A DNA stretch of 64,000 nucleotides from Streptomyces parvus (GTDB lineage Bacteria > Actinomycetota > Actinomycetes > Streptomycetales > Streptomycetaceae), in the NCBI RefSeq assembly GCF_032121415.1, contig NZ_CP135079.1, positions 5,022,001-5,086,000 on the forward strand. Reading direction: 5' to 3'. The notes under the pieces are model-generated. The model ran no database searches. It was not told the origin of the DNA and saw nothing but the letters and a program-made list of their open reading frames with translations. Below are positions 25,878 to 34,481 of this stretch, piece by piece (the stretch's first letter is position 1; each line of letters opens with the position of its first letter). The position numbers and the translations under genes were made by a program.

Positions 25878-28109
25878 ATGGCGGGCGAAGAGCGGGTGGA
25901 GCAGGACAGTTCGGTCCCGGCGGACGCGCGCGAGGAGCACGCGCTGCTGGCCGAGCAGATCGAGGAGCACCGCTTCCGGTATTACGTGAAGGACCAGCCG
26001 GTCGTCAGCGACGCCGAGTTCGACCGGCTGCTGCGCTCCTTGGAGGCACTGGAGGAGGAGCACCCGGCGCTGCGCACCCCCGACTCCCCGACCCAGAAGG
26101 TCGCCGGGCCCTACATCACGGAGTTCACCTCCGTCGAGCACCGCGAGCGGATGCTCTCCCTGGACAACGCCTTCGACGACGAGGAGCTGGCCGCCTGGGC
26201 CGACCGCGTCGCCAAGGAGACCGGCACCCCCGACCACCACTTCCTCTGCGAGCTGAAGGTCGACGGCCTCGCCGTCAACCTCACCTACGAGCACGGCCGC
26301 CTCACCCGGGCGGCCACCCGTGGCGACGGCCGCACCGGCGAGGACATCACCCCCAACGTCCGGACGATCGCCGAGATCCCGCACCGTCTGAAGGGCGAGG
26401 ACATTCCGGCGCTCGTCGAGATCCGCGGCGAGGTCTTCTTCCCCATGGAAGGCTTCGAGGAGCTGAACGCCCGGCTGGTCGCCGCCGACGACAAGCCCTT
26501 CGCCAACCCGCGCAACGCGGCCGCCGGATCGCTGCGCCAGAAGGACCCCAAGGTCACCGCCACCCGCCCGCTGCACATGGTGGTGCACGGCATCGGCGCC
26601 CACGAGGGCCTGAGCATCGACCGCCTCTCCCAGGCCTACGACCTCCTGCACGCCTGGGGCCTGCCCACCGCCCAGCACAACAAGGTCGTCGACTCCCTCG
26701 CCGGCGTGCGGGAGTTCATCGCGTACTTCGGCGAGCACCGGCACTCCGTGGAGCACGAGATCGACGGCGTCGTCGTCAAGCTCGACGAGATCCCGCTCCA
26801 GGGCCGCCTGGGCTCCACCTCGCGCGCTCCCCGCTGGGCCATCGCCTGGAAGTACGCCCCGGAAGAGGTCAACACCAAGCTGGTCAACATCCGCGTCGGC
26901 GTCGGCCGCACCGGCCGCGTCACCCCGTACGCCCAGGTCGACCCCGTCGAAGTGGCGGGTTCCGAGGTCGAGTTCGCCACCCTGCACAACCAGAACGTGG
27001 TCAAGGCCAAGGGCGTCCTCATCGGGGACACCGTGGTCCTGCGGAAGGCGGGCGACGTCATCCCGGAGATCCTCGGCCCCGTCGTCGATCTGCGCGACGG
27101 CACCGAGAAGCCCTTCGAGATGCCGACCCACTGCCCCGAGTGCGGGACGGAGCTGCGCCCGATGAAGGAGGGCGACATCGACCTCCGCTGCCCCAACGCC
27201 CGCACCTGCCCCGCCCAGTTGCGCGAGCGTGTCTTCTACCTCGCCGGGCGCAAGAGCCTCGACATCGACCACTTCGGCTATGTGGCCGCCGCCGCTCTGA
27301 CCCGCCCGCTGGAGCCCGCCGAGCCCGTCCTGAAGGACGAGAGCGATCTGTTCTCGCTCACCATCGAGCAACTGCTGCCGATTCGGGCGTACGTCCTGGA
27401 CCAGGACAGCGGGCTGCCCAAGCGCGACCCGAAGACCGGCGAGGAGAAGATCGCGACGGTCTTCGCCAACCAGCAGGGCGAACCGAAGAAGAACGCGGTG
27501 GCCATGCTGGAGGGCATCGCCGCCGCCAAGGAGGCCCCCCTCGCCCGGATCCTCACCGGGCTCTCCATCCGCCATGTCGGCCCGGTCGCCGCCCAGGAGC
27601 TGGCCCGTCAGTTCCGCTCCGTCGACCGGATCGACGAGGCGACCGAGGAGGAGCTGGCCGCCGCCGACGGCGTCGGGCCGACCATCGCCGCCTCGGTCAA
27701 GCAGTGGTTCGCCGAGGACTGGCACCGCGAGATCCTGCGCAAGTGGCGCGAGGCCGGGGTGCGGATGGCCGACGAGGGCTCCGACGAGGACGAGGGCCCC
27801 CGTCCCCTCGAAGGACTCACCGTCGTCGTCACCGGCACCCTCGCGGGCCACACCCGCGACGGCGCCAAGGAAGCACTCCAGGCCCGCGGCGCCAAGGTCA
27901 CCGGCTCGGTCTCCAAGAAGACCGCGTTCGTGGTCGTCGGCGACAACCCCGGCTCCAAGTACGACAAGGCGATGCAGCTCAAGGTCCCCGTGCTCGACGA
28001 GGACGGATTCGCGATCCTGCTCGAAGGCGGACCCGAACGCGCCAGGGAGGCCGCCCTGTCCGTCCCGGAAGCCGCGCCCGGGGCCGCCTCGGAGGAGAGC
28101 GGCTCATAA
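25878..28109 (+). CDS. ligA: NAD-dependent DNA ligase
   Basis: 743 residues from ATG 25878, which is preceded by AGGAGG; an in-frame GTG at 25842 overlaps the previous stop. Seals nicks in Okazaki fragments and repair. Domain Ia, then the adenylation motif ELKVDGLAVN (AMP-lysine) near residue 120, OB fold, zinc finger CPECGTEL...CPNARTCPAQL, helix-hairpin-helix repeats and a C-terminal BRCT domain (LEGLTVVVTGTLAGHTRDGA). An insertion after the zinc finger (residues about 475-535, DQDSGLPKRDPKTGEEK) is a normal feature of actinobacterial LigA as I recall it. Confidence 0.97.
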   Translation: MAGEERVEQDSSVPADAREEHALLAEQIEEHRFRYYVKDQPVVSDAEFDRLLRSLEALEEEHPALRTPDSPTQKVAGPYITEFTSVEHRERMLSLDNAFDDEELAAWADRVAKETGTPDHHFLCELKVDGLAVNLTYEHGRLTRAATRGDGRTGEDITPNVRTIAEIPHRLKGEDIPALVEIRGEVFFPMEGFEELNARLVAADDKPFANPRNAAAGSLRQKDPKVTATRPLHMVVHGIGAHEGLSIDRLSQAYDLLHAWGLPTAQHNKVVDSLAGVREFIAYFGEHRHSVEHEIDGVVVKLDEIPLQGRLGSTSRAPRWAIAWKYAPEEVNTKLVNIRVGVGRTGRVTPYAQVDPVEVAGSEVEFATLHNQNVVKAKGVLIGDTVVLRKAGDVIPEILGPVVDLRDGTEKPFEMPTHCPECGTELRPMKEGDIDLRCPNARTCPAQLRERVFYLAGRKSLDIDHFGYVAAAALTRPLEPAEPVLKDESDLFSLTIEQLLPIRAYVLDQDSGLPKRDPKTGEEKIATVFANQQGEPKKNAVAMLEGIAAAKEAPLARILTGLSIRHVGPVAAQELARQFRSVDRIDEATEEELAAADGVGPTIAASVKQWFAEDWHREILRKWREAGVRMADEGSDEDEGPRPLEGLTVVVTGTLAGHTRDGAKEALQARGAKVTGSVSKKTAFVVVGDNPGSKYDKAMQLKVPVLDEDGFAILLEGGPERAREAALSVPEAAPGAASEESGS

Positions 28110-28468
28110 ACGGGGAGTGACCGTCCGCCGGGGCGCCGTTCGCTTCCCGTTTCCCGGATCGAGACGCCTTCGAGACGATGCCCCGGCGTGGCGCGCTCCG
28201 TGCGGGGAAGGAAACGGGGCAGAGGGGTGAAGAAGGGCCGGTCGCTCCCCGAATGGCCCTGCCGTAACACCCGTTCGGGTCAATAGCAGATGGTGACGGG
28301 TGGTCGGTTCGCATTCGGGCAAGAGCTGTAGAGCGCTGCCCCTGGAAGCCTTTCGCGGCCTACTGTTGAGAGGCGCGCCCGCCGTGCACGGCCCTCGACC
28401 GGGCCGTGGTGCCACGGAAGCGGGCGCCACCGAGGGTCATCGGCACCGCCGGCTGTGAGAGGGACGGA
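28110..28468. other. Intergenic region upstream of rmdB
   Basis: This 359-bp gap has no plausible gene. It must carry the rmdB promoter, but no clear -35/-10 pair is visible. A one-mismatch match to the BldD-type consensus TNAC-N5-GTNA (TGAC, then GTCG) lies at 28294-28306; such matches are expected by chance, so it is weak. Confidence 0.35.
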
Positions 28469-30649
28469 ATGAAACCGACCGAGAGCGCCGCCCCGGTGTC
28501 GCGGCTGCAAGGTTTCGTCGGCCTTACGCCCCCGGTGGGCGCCGCCGTCGTGGGGATCGCCGCGTTACTGCTGGCGGTCGGGTCCTACCGGACCGTCCAG
28601 CAGGGCCACGCGCTCTTCCCGGACGGCGTGGTGGGCTGGTCCCTCGCCGTGCTCACCGGGATCATCGTCGGCCATCTGGTGGCTCTCGGCCGCGACCGGT
28701 GGTGGGGCGGCACCGGCTCCGGCGCCGCCCTCACCCTCGCCGTGCTCCTGCTGTACGGCTGGCTGCCCGCCGTCCTGGTCAGCCTCGCCGTCGTCGTGCT
28801 CGTCGGGACCGCCCGCCGGCACCGCTGGTGGCAGGGGCTGCTGCACGGCGGGGTCGACATGCTCGGCATCGGCGCGGCGGCGCTGGTGCTGGCCGCGTTC
28901 GGCGTGGCCCCCACCGTCGAGGAGCCCTGGCGGCCACTCGACTGGGGCATCGCGGCCGTCCCGGAACTGCTCCTCACCGCGTCGACATACCTGCTCGTCA
29001 CCCGGGTCCTCCTGTGGTACGCCCAGGCCCCGCACAACGGCGGGCTGCCCACCATCGCCCGGACGGCGATGCTGCGACAGGGACTCGTCGCCGTCGCGCT
29101 CCTCGGGCTCGCCCCGCTGATCTGCGCCGTCGCGATGTCCATGCCCATACTGCTGCCGCTCTTCGCGGTGCCGCTGATCGCCCTGGACTCCACCCTCTGG
29201 ATCGCCCGCGCCCGCGCCGAGGAGCAGCTGCGCGACCCGCTGACCGGGCTGCCCAACCGCCAGTGGCTGCTGGAGCGGACCTGGTCGGCGCTGGAGGACG
29301 CGGAGTCCATCGGCACCCGCTCCGCACTGGTCCTCATCGACCTGGACCGCTTCCGCGCGGTCAACGACACCCTCGGCCACCTGGCCGGGGACCGGCTGCT
29401 GCTCCAGATAGCGGAGCGCCTGCGGCTCGCCCTGCCGCGCGGGGCGGAGGCGGCCCGGCTCGGCGGCGACGAGTTCGCCGTCCTGCTTCCGCACACCGAC
29501 TCCACCACCAGCGCCCAGCAGGTCGCCCGCCGTCTCGTCGCCGAGCTGTCCTCGCCGCTCGACCTCGACGGGCTGACCCTCGTGCTGGAGGCCAGTGCCG
29601 GGGTCGCCGTCTACCCCGACCACGCCCTGGACGCCGAGGGGCTGCTGCGCCGGGCGGACGTCGCGATGTACCAGGCCAAGCGGGACCGCACGGGCGTGGA
29701 GGTCTACGAGTCCAAGCGGGACAGCAACACCCCCGACCGGCTCGGTCTCCTCGGCGATCTGCGCCGGGCGCTGGACGCCGGCGAGGTCGAGCTGCACTAC
29801 CAGCCCAAGGTCCGCTTCGACGGACAGGTCGCGGGCCTGGAGGCGCTGGTGCGCTGGGTGCACCCGGAGCGCGGCCGGGTCCCCCCGGACGAGTTCATCG
29901 CCATCGCCGAGTCCTCCGGGCTGATGCCGCACCTCACGGAGTACGTCCTGGAGACGGCGCTCGCCCAGGTCGCCCGCTGGCGGGCCCAGGGCCTGTGCGT
30001 GCCCGTCGCGGTCAACGTCTCCCCGCGCGACGTCCACACCCCCGGCTTCGCCGGAGGCGTCGCGGCCCGCCTCGCCCGCCACGGCGTGCCCGCGGGAGCG
30101 CTCCAACTGGAGATCACCGAGCATGTGCTGCTGGAGGACCCGCAGCGCGCCGCCGACACCCTGGCCGGGCTCACCGCGCACGGCGTGAAGATGTCGCTGG
30201 ACGACTTCGGCACCGGCTACTCATCGCTGGTCCACCTGCGCCGGCTCCCGGTCAGCGAGCTGAAGATCGACCGTTCCTTCGTGGCCCGGCTGGCCGTCGA
30301 CCACGAGGACGCGGAGATCGTCCGCTGCACCATCGACCTGGCCCACTCGCTCGGCCTGGTGGTCGTCGCCGAGGGCGTCGAGGACGACACGACCTGGGAG
30401 CGGCTGCGGGATCTGCGGTGCGACGCGGTGCAGGGCTGGCTGGTGGCGGCCGCGATGCCGCCGCAGGAGACCACGGCCTGGCTGCGGGCGCGCGGCGAGC
30501 ACGGCTGGCGCAGGCCCGCCGAGCTGAAGGCCCAGGCGGCCGCCGCCGCGGGGTCGGCCACCGCATCGGCGACCGGCTCGATGAACGGGTCGCTCAACGG
30601 CGCGGTGAACGGCGCGGTGAACAGCACCGCGGAGACCGACACCCCCTGA
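28469..30649 (+). CDS. rmdB: Membrane-bound GGDEF-EAL c-di-GMP turnover protein (RmdB-like), with TTA codon
   Basis: 726 residues from ATG 28469 (GAGAGGGA upstream). The N-terminal 250 residues form about seven or eight transmembrane helices, the sensory or anchoring region. GGDEF is intact at residues 332-336 (ARLGGDEFAVLL). The EAL motif is intact at 458-460, with NVSPRDV, EITEHVLLED, LDDFGTGYSS and LKIDRSFV, so phosphodiesterase activity is expected. The inhibitory I-site RxxD is absent before GGDEF. Leu 33 is TTA (28565-28567), so bldA may gate translation. The symbol rmdB rests on architecture and position next to ligA and gatCAB (SCO5495-like, from memory). Confidence 0.9.
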   Translation: MKPTESAAPVSRLQGFVGLTPPVGAAVVGIAALLLAVGSYRTVQQGHALFPDGVVGWSLAVLTGIIVGHLVALGRDRWWGGTGSGAALTLAVLLLYGWLPAVLVSLAVVVLVGTARRHRWWQGLLHGGVDMLGIGAAALVLAAFGVAPTVEEPWRPLDWGIAAVPELLLTASTYLLVTRVLLWYAQAPHNGGLPTIARTAMLRQGLVAVALLGLAPLICAVAMSMPILLPLFAVPLIALDSTLWIARARAEEQLRDPLTGLPNRQWLLERTWSALEDAESIGTRSALVLIDLDRFRAVNDTLGHLAGDRLLLQIAERLRLALPRGAEAARLGGDEFAVLLPHTDSTTSAQQVARRLVAELSSPLDLDGLTLVLEASAGVAVYPDHALDAEGLLRRADVAMYQAKRDRTGVEVYESKRDSNTPDRLGLLGDLRRALDAGEVELHYQPKVRFDGQVAGLEALVRWVHPERGRVPPDEFIAIAESSGLMPHLTEYVLETALAQVARWRAQGLCVPVAVNVSPRDVHTPGFAGGVAARLARHGVPAGALQLEITEHVLLEDPQRAADTLAGLTAHGVKMSLDDFGTGYSSLVHLRRLPVSELKIDRSFVARLAVDHEDAEIVRCTIDLAHSLGLVVVAEGVEDDTTWERLRDLRCDAVQGWLVAAAMPPQETTAWLRARGEHGWRRPAELKAQAAAAAGSATASATGSMNGSLNGAVNGAVNSTAETDTP

Positions 30650-30788
30650 AGATCCCGGGGAGTGGAGCCCGCACGGGCGCAGCCCGCTCGGGCCGGGGCA
30701 CCCGTCCCCCCGAGACCCCATAGGATTAGGGGGCCGGTGGCACATTTCCACCTGCCACAACCACACACCAACCCCTGAGGATCGCTGC

Positions 30789-31085
30789 ATGCCTGGCATC
30801 ACGCGCGAGGAGGTCGCCCACCTCGCCCGGCTGGCGCGTCTGGAGCTGAAGGGCGAAGAGCTCGATCACTTCGCCGGTCAGCTCGACGACATCATCGGCG
30901 CGGTCGCCCGCGTCTCCGAGGTCGCCGACCAAGACGTACCGCCGACCTCCCACCCGCTGCCGCTGACCAACGTCATGCGCGCGGACGAGGTCCGTCCGTC
31001 GCTCACCCCCGCGCAGGCGCTCTCCGGCGCCCCGGCCCAGGAGCAGCAGCGTTTCAAGGTGCCGCAGATCCTGGGGGAGGACTAA
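30789..31085 (+). CDS. gatC: Aspartyl/glutamyl-tRNA amidotransferase subunit C
   Basis: 98 residues, normal length. MPGITREEVAHLARLARLEL is the family N-terminal helix; FAGQLDDIIGAVARVSEV and the C-terminal NVMRADEVRPSL follow. Wraps around GatA and GatB to stabilise the complex that converts Glu-tRNA(Gln) or Asp-tRNA(Asn) to the amide. First gene of the gatC-gatA-small ORF-gatB operon. Confidence 0.97.
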   Translation: MPGITREEVAHLARLARLELKGEELDHFAGQLDDIIGAVARVSEVADQDVPPTSHPLPLTNVMRADEVRPSLTPAQALSGAPAQEQQRFKVPQILGED

Positions 31086-31090
31086 CCGCC

Positions 31091-32584
31091 ATGACGGACA
31101 TCATCAAGCTCACCGCGGCCGAGATCGCCGCGAAGATCGCCTCCGGCGAGCTGACCGCCGTCGAGGTCACCGAGGCGCACCTCGCCCGGATCGACGCCGT
31201 CGACGAGAAGGTCCACGCCTTCCTGCACATCGACCGCGAAGGCGCGCTCGCCCAGGCCCGTGCCGTGGACGCCAAGCGCGAGGCGGGCGAGAAGCTCGGC
31301 CCGCTGGCCGGCGTCCCGCTCGCGCTGAAGGACATCTTCACCACCAAGGACATGCCGACTACCGTCGGTTCCAGGATCCTCGAAGGCTGGGTACCGCCGT
31401 ACGACGCCACGCTCACGCAGAAGCTGCGCGACGCCGACGTCGTCATCCTCGGCAAGACCAACATGGACGAGTTCGCCATGGGGTCCTCCACCGAGAACAG
31501 CGCCTACGGCCCCACCGGCAACCCCTGGGACCTCACCCGGATCCCCGGCGGCTCCGGCGGCGGCTCCTCCGCCGCCCTCGCCTCCTACGAGGCCCCGCTC
31601 GCCATCGGCACGGACACCGGCGGCTCCATCCGCCAGCCCGCCGCCGTCACCGGCACCGTCGGCGTCAAGCCCACCTACGGCGGCGTCTCCCGCTACGGCA
31701 TGGTCGCCTTCTCGTCCTCCCTCGACCAGGGCGGGCCCTGCGCCCGCACGGTCCTGGACGCGGCGCTGCTCCACGAGGCCATCGCCGGGCACGACCCGCT
31801 GGACTCCACGTCCATCGACGCCCCGGTCCCGCCGGTCGTCGAGGCCGCGCGCAACGGCTCCGTCCAGGGCATGCGCGTCGGCGTCGTCAAGCAGTTCCGC
31901 GGCGAGGGCTACCAGGCCGGTGTCCTCCAGCGCTTCGACGAGTCGGTCGAGCTGCTGAAGTCGCTGGGCGCCACGATCGTCGAGCTGGACTGCCCGTCCT
32001 TCGACCTGGCGCTCTCCGCGTACTACCTGATCGCCCCGTCCGAGTGCTCCTCCAACCTGGCCCGCTTCGACGCCATGCGCTACGGCCTGCGGGTCGGCGA
32101 CGACGGCACGAAGTCGGCCGAGGAGGTCACCGCCCTCACCCGCGAGGCGGGCTTCGGCGACGAGGTCAAGCGCCGCATCATCCTGGGAACGTACGCGCTC
32201 AGCTCCGGCTACTACGACGCGTACTACGGCTCGGCCCAGAAGGTCCGCACCCTCATCACCCAGGACTTCGAGAAGGCATTCGAGCAGGTCGACGTGATCG
32301 TCTCCCCGACGACCCCGACCACCGCCTTCCCGATCGGCGAGCGCGCCGACGACCCGATGGCGATGTACCTCGCGGACCTGTGCACCATCCCCACCAACCT
32401 GGCCGGCAACTCCGCCATGTCGCTGCCCTGCGGCCTGGCCCCCGAGGACGGCCTGCCGGTCGGACTGCAGATCATCGCCCCCGCCATGAAGGACGACCGG
32501 CTGTACAAGGTCGGATCCGCCGTCGAGGCCGCTTTCGTGGAAAAGTGGGGGCACCCGCTGCTTGAGGAGGCTCCGTCGCTGTGA
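31091..32584 (+). CDS. gatA: Aspartyl/glutamyl-tRNA amidotransferase subunit A (glutaminase)
   Basis: 497 residues. Amidase-signature family catalytic triad: Lys in LALKDIFTTKD, cis-Ser and nucleophile Ser in RIPGGSGGGSSAALAS and TDTGGSIRQPAA. Releases ammonia from glutamine for channelling to GatB. Starts 5 bp after gatC; its TGA overlaps the GTG of the small gene at 32581. Confidence 0.97.
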   Translation: MTDIIKLTAAEIAAKIASGELTAVEVTEAHLARIDAVDEKVHAFLHIDREGALAQARAVDAKREAGEKLGPLAGVPLALKDIFTTKDMPTTVGSRILEGWVPPYDATLTQKLRDADVVILGKTNMDEFAMGSSTENSAYGPTGNPWDLTRIPGGSGGGSSAALASYEAPLAIGTDTGGSIRQPAAVTGTVGVKPTYGGVSRYGMVAFSSSLDQGGPCARTVLDAALLHEAIAGHDPLDSTSIDAPVPPVVEAARNGSVQGMRVGVVKQFRGEGYQAGVLQRFDESVELLKSLGATIVELDCPSFDLALSAYYLIAPSECSSNLARFDAMRYGLRVGDDGTKSAEEVTALTREAGFGDEVKRRIILGTYALSSGYYDAYYGSAQKVRTLITQDFEKAFEQVDVIVSPTTPTTAFPIGERADDPMAMYLADLCTIPTNLAGNSAMSLPCGLAPEDGLPVGLQIIAPAMKDDRLYKVGSAVEAAFVEKWGHPLLEEAPSL

Positions 32585-32823
32585 GTGCCATGGCAAAGAA
32601 GGCCAAGAACTTCCAGAAGTCCAAGACGGGCGCGTACATCGCGATCGGCAGTACCGCGTTCGGCGCGATCAGTGTCGTCAAGCAGGCGAAGCTCGCCCGC
32701 AACGACAACGACGTGCTGCGGCTCGTCGACGCGGCTGTCTCCGCGGCCGCCATCGTCACCGGACTCGCGATCCTCTATCGCGAACTGAAGCGTCTCGGCG
32801 ACGACGACGTTCTGCTGGGCTGA
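32581..32823 (+). CDS. Small membrane protein inserted between gatA and gatB
   Basis: 80 residues. GTG at 32581 shares GTGA with the gatA stop, indicating translational coupling; ATG at 32590 is an alternative start. Basic N-terminus (AKKAKNFQKSK), a first hydrophobic segment YIAIGSTAFGAISVV, a second AAVSAAAIVTGLAILYREL, and an acidic end. No family recognised. I recall a gene in the same place in other Streptomyces, which suggests a conserved partner of the amidotransferase operon; role unknown. Confidence 0.8.
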   Translation: MSAMAKKAKNFQKSKTGAYIAIGSTAFGAISVVKQAKLARNDNDVLRLVDAAVSAAAIVTGLAILYRELKRLGDDDVLLG

Positions 32824-32840
32824 GAGGGAAAAGTTTCACC

Positions 32841-34349
32841 GTGACTGTCACTGACCTGGTGTCGTACGAGGACGCGCTCGCGTCCTACGACCCCGTCATG
32901 GGCCTCGAAGTCCATGTCGAGCTCGGCACGAAGACGAAGATGTTCTGCGGCTGCTCCACGGAGCTGAAGCAGGGCGCCAACTCCCAGACCTGCCCGGTCT
33001 GCCTCGGACTGCCCGGCGCGCTGCCGGTCGTGAACGAGATCGGTGTGGAGTCGGCCATCAAGATCGGTCTCGCGCTCCACTGCGAGATCGCCGAGTGGTG
33101 CCGTTTCGCCCGGAAGAACTACTTCTATCCGGACATGCCGAAGAACTTCCAGACTTCGCAGTACGACGAGCCGATCGCCTTCAACGGCTATCTGGACGTC
33201 CAGCTGGAGGACGGCGAGATCTTCCGCGTGGAGATCGAGCGCGCCCACATGGAGGAGGACACCGGCAAGTCGACGCACGTCGGCGGCGCCACCGGCCGTA
33301 TCCACGGCGCGTCCCACTCCCTGCTCGACTACAACCGGGCCGGTATCCCGCTCATCGAGATCGTCACCAAGCCGATCGAGGGAGCCGGGGCCCGCGCCCC
33401 CGAGGTCGCCAAGGCGTACGTCGCCGAGCTGCGCGAGCTGATCAGGGCCCTCGGGGTCTCCGAGGCCCGCATGGAGATGGGCCAGATGCGCTGCGACGTC
33501 AACCTGTCGCTGCGCCCCAACGGCACCACCACCTTCGGTACGCGCTCCGAGACGAAGAACGTCAACTCGCTGCGTTCCGTCGAGCGGGCCGCCCGCTTCG
33601 AGATCCAGCGGCACGCCGCCGTGCTGTCCTCGGGCGGCACCATCATGCAGGAGACCCGGCACTTCCACGAGGAGGACGGCTCCACCACGGCGGGCCGCAT
33701 CAAGGACAACGCCGAGGACTACCGCTACTTCCCCGAGCCGGACCTGGTCCCCGTCGCGCCCGCGCGCGACTGGGTCGAGGAACTGCGCAAGGGCCTCCCC
33801 GAACTGCCCCGGCTGCGCCGGGCGCGGCTCAAGGAGGAGTGGGGCGTCTCCGAGCACGACATGCAGTCCATCCTCAACGCGGGCGCGGTCGACCTGATCG
33901 TCGCCACGATCGAGGCGGGCGCCCCCGCGGACCAGGCCCGCAAGTGGTGGATGGGCGAGCTGGCCCGTAACGCCAACGAGACCGGCCGCGGCCTGGACGA
34001 GCTCCCGATCACCCCGGAGCAGGTCGCCCGGGTGGCGGAGCTCGTCGCCCGGGGCGACCTCAACGACAAGCTGGCCCGCCAGGTCATCGAGGGCGTCCTC
34101 GCGGGCGAGGGCGACCCGGACACCGTCGTCGAGAAGCGCGGCCTGAAGGTCGTCTCGGACGAGGGCGCGCTGTCCACGGCCGTGGACGAGGCCATCGCGG
34201 GCAACGCGGCCATCGCGGACAAGATCCGCGGCGGCAAGGTCGCGGCGGCGGGCGCGCTCGTCGGCGCGGTCATGAAGGCCACCCGCGGCCAGGCGGACGC
34301 GGCGCGCGTGCGCGAGTTGATCCTGGAGAAGCTCGGCGTCGAGGGTTGA
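32841..34349 (+). CDS. gatB: Aspartyl/glutamyl-tRNA amidotransferase subunit B
   Basis: 502 residues from GTG 32841. Motif MGLEVHVELGTKTKMFCGC (zinc-linked Cys), CPVCLGLPGALPVVNE, YFYPDMPKNFQTSQYD, and the C-terminal GatB/Yqey helical domain ending RVRELILEKL. Performs the kinase and amidotransferase steps on the misacylated tRNA. Last gene of the operon; followed by a perfect 21-bp hairpin. Confidence 0.97.
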   Translation: MTVTDLVSYEDALASYDPVMGLEVHVELGTKTKMFCGCSTELKQGANSQTCPVCLGLPGALPVVNEIGVESAIKIGLALHCEIAEWCRFARKNYFYPDMPKNFQTSQYDEPIAFNGYLDVQLEDGEIFRVEIERAHMEEDTGKSTHVGGATGRIHGASHSLLDYNRAGIPLIEIVTKPIEGAGARAPEVAKAYVAELRELIRALGVSEARMEMGQMRCDVNLSLRPNGTTTFGTRSETKNVNSLRSVERAARFEIQRHAAVLSSGGTIMQETRHFHEEDGSTTAGRIKDNAEDYRYFPEPDLVPVAPARDWVEELRKGLPELPRLRRARLKEEWGVSEHDMQSILNAGAVDLIVATIEAGAPADQARKWWMGELARNANETGRGLDELPITPEQVARVAELVARGDLNDKLARQVIEGVLAGEGDPDTVVEKRGLKVVSDEGALSTAVDEAIAGNAAIADKIRGGKVAAAGALVGAVMKATRGQADAARVRELILEKLGVEG

Positions 34350-34363
34350 TCACCCGATCGTCC

Positions 34364-34413
34364 CCGAAGGGGCGGTGCACCCGTACTCACGAACGGGTGC
34401 ACCGCCCCTTCGG
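34364..34413 (+). terminator. Long perfect hairpin ending the gatCAB operon
   Basis: 21-bp uninterrupted stem (34364-34384 with 34393-34413) around the 8-nt loop ACTCACGA, 15 bp after the gatB stop. No U-tract follows, as is usual for streptomycete terminators. Strongly predicted. Confidence 0.9.
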
Positions 34414-34481
34414 CCGTGATCCGTACGCCGTCGGTGAGCGCCCCTGTACCGCAGAACCTTGAAAGCCCCTGAGAGACCCCC

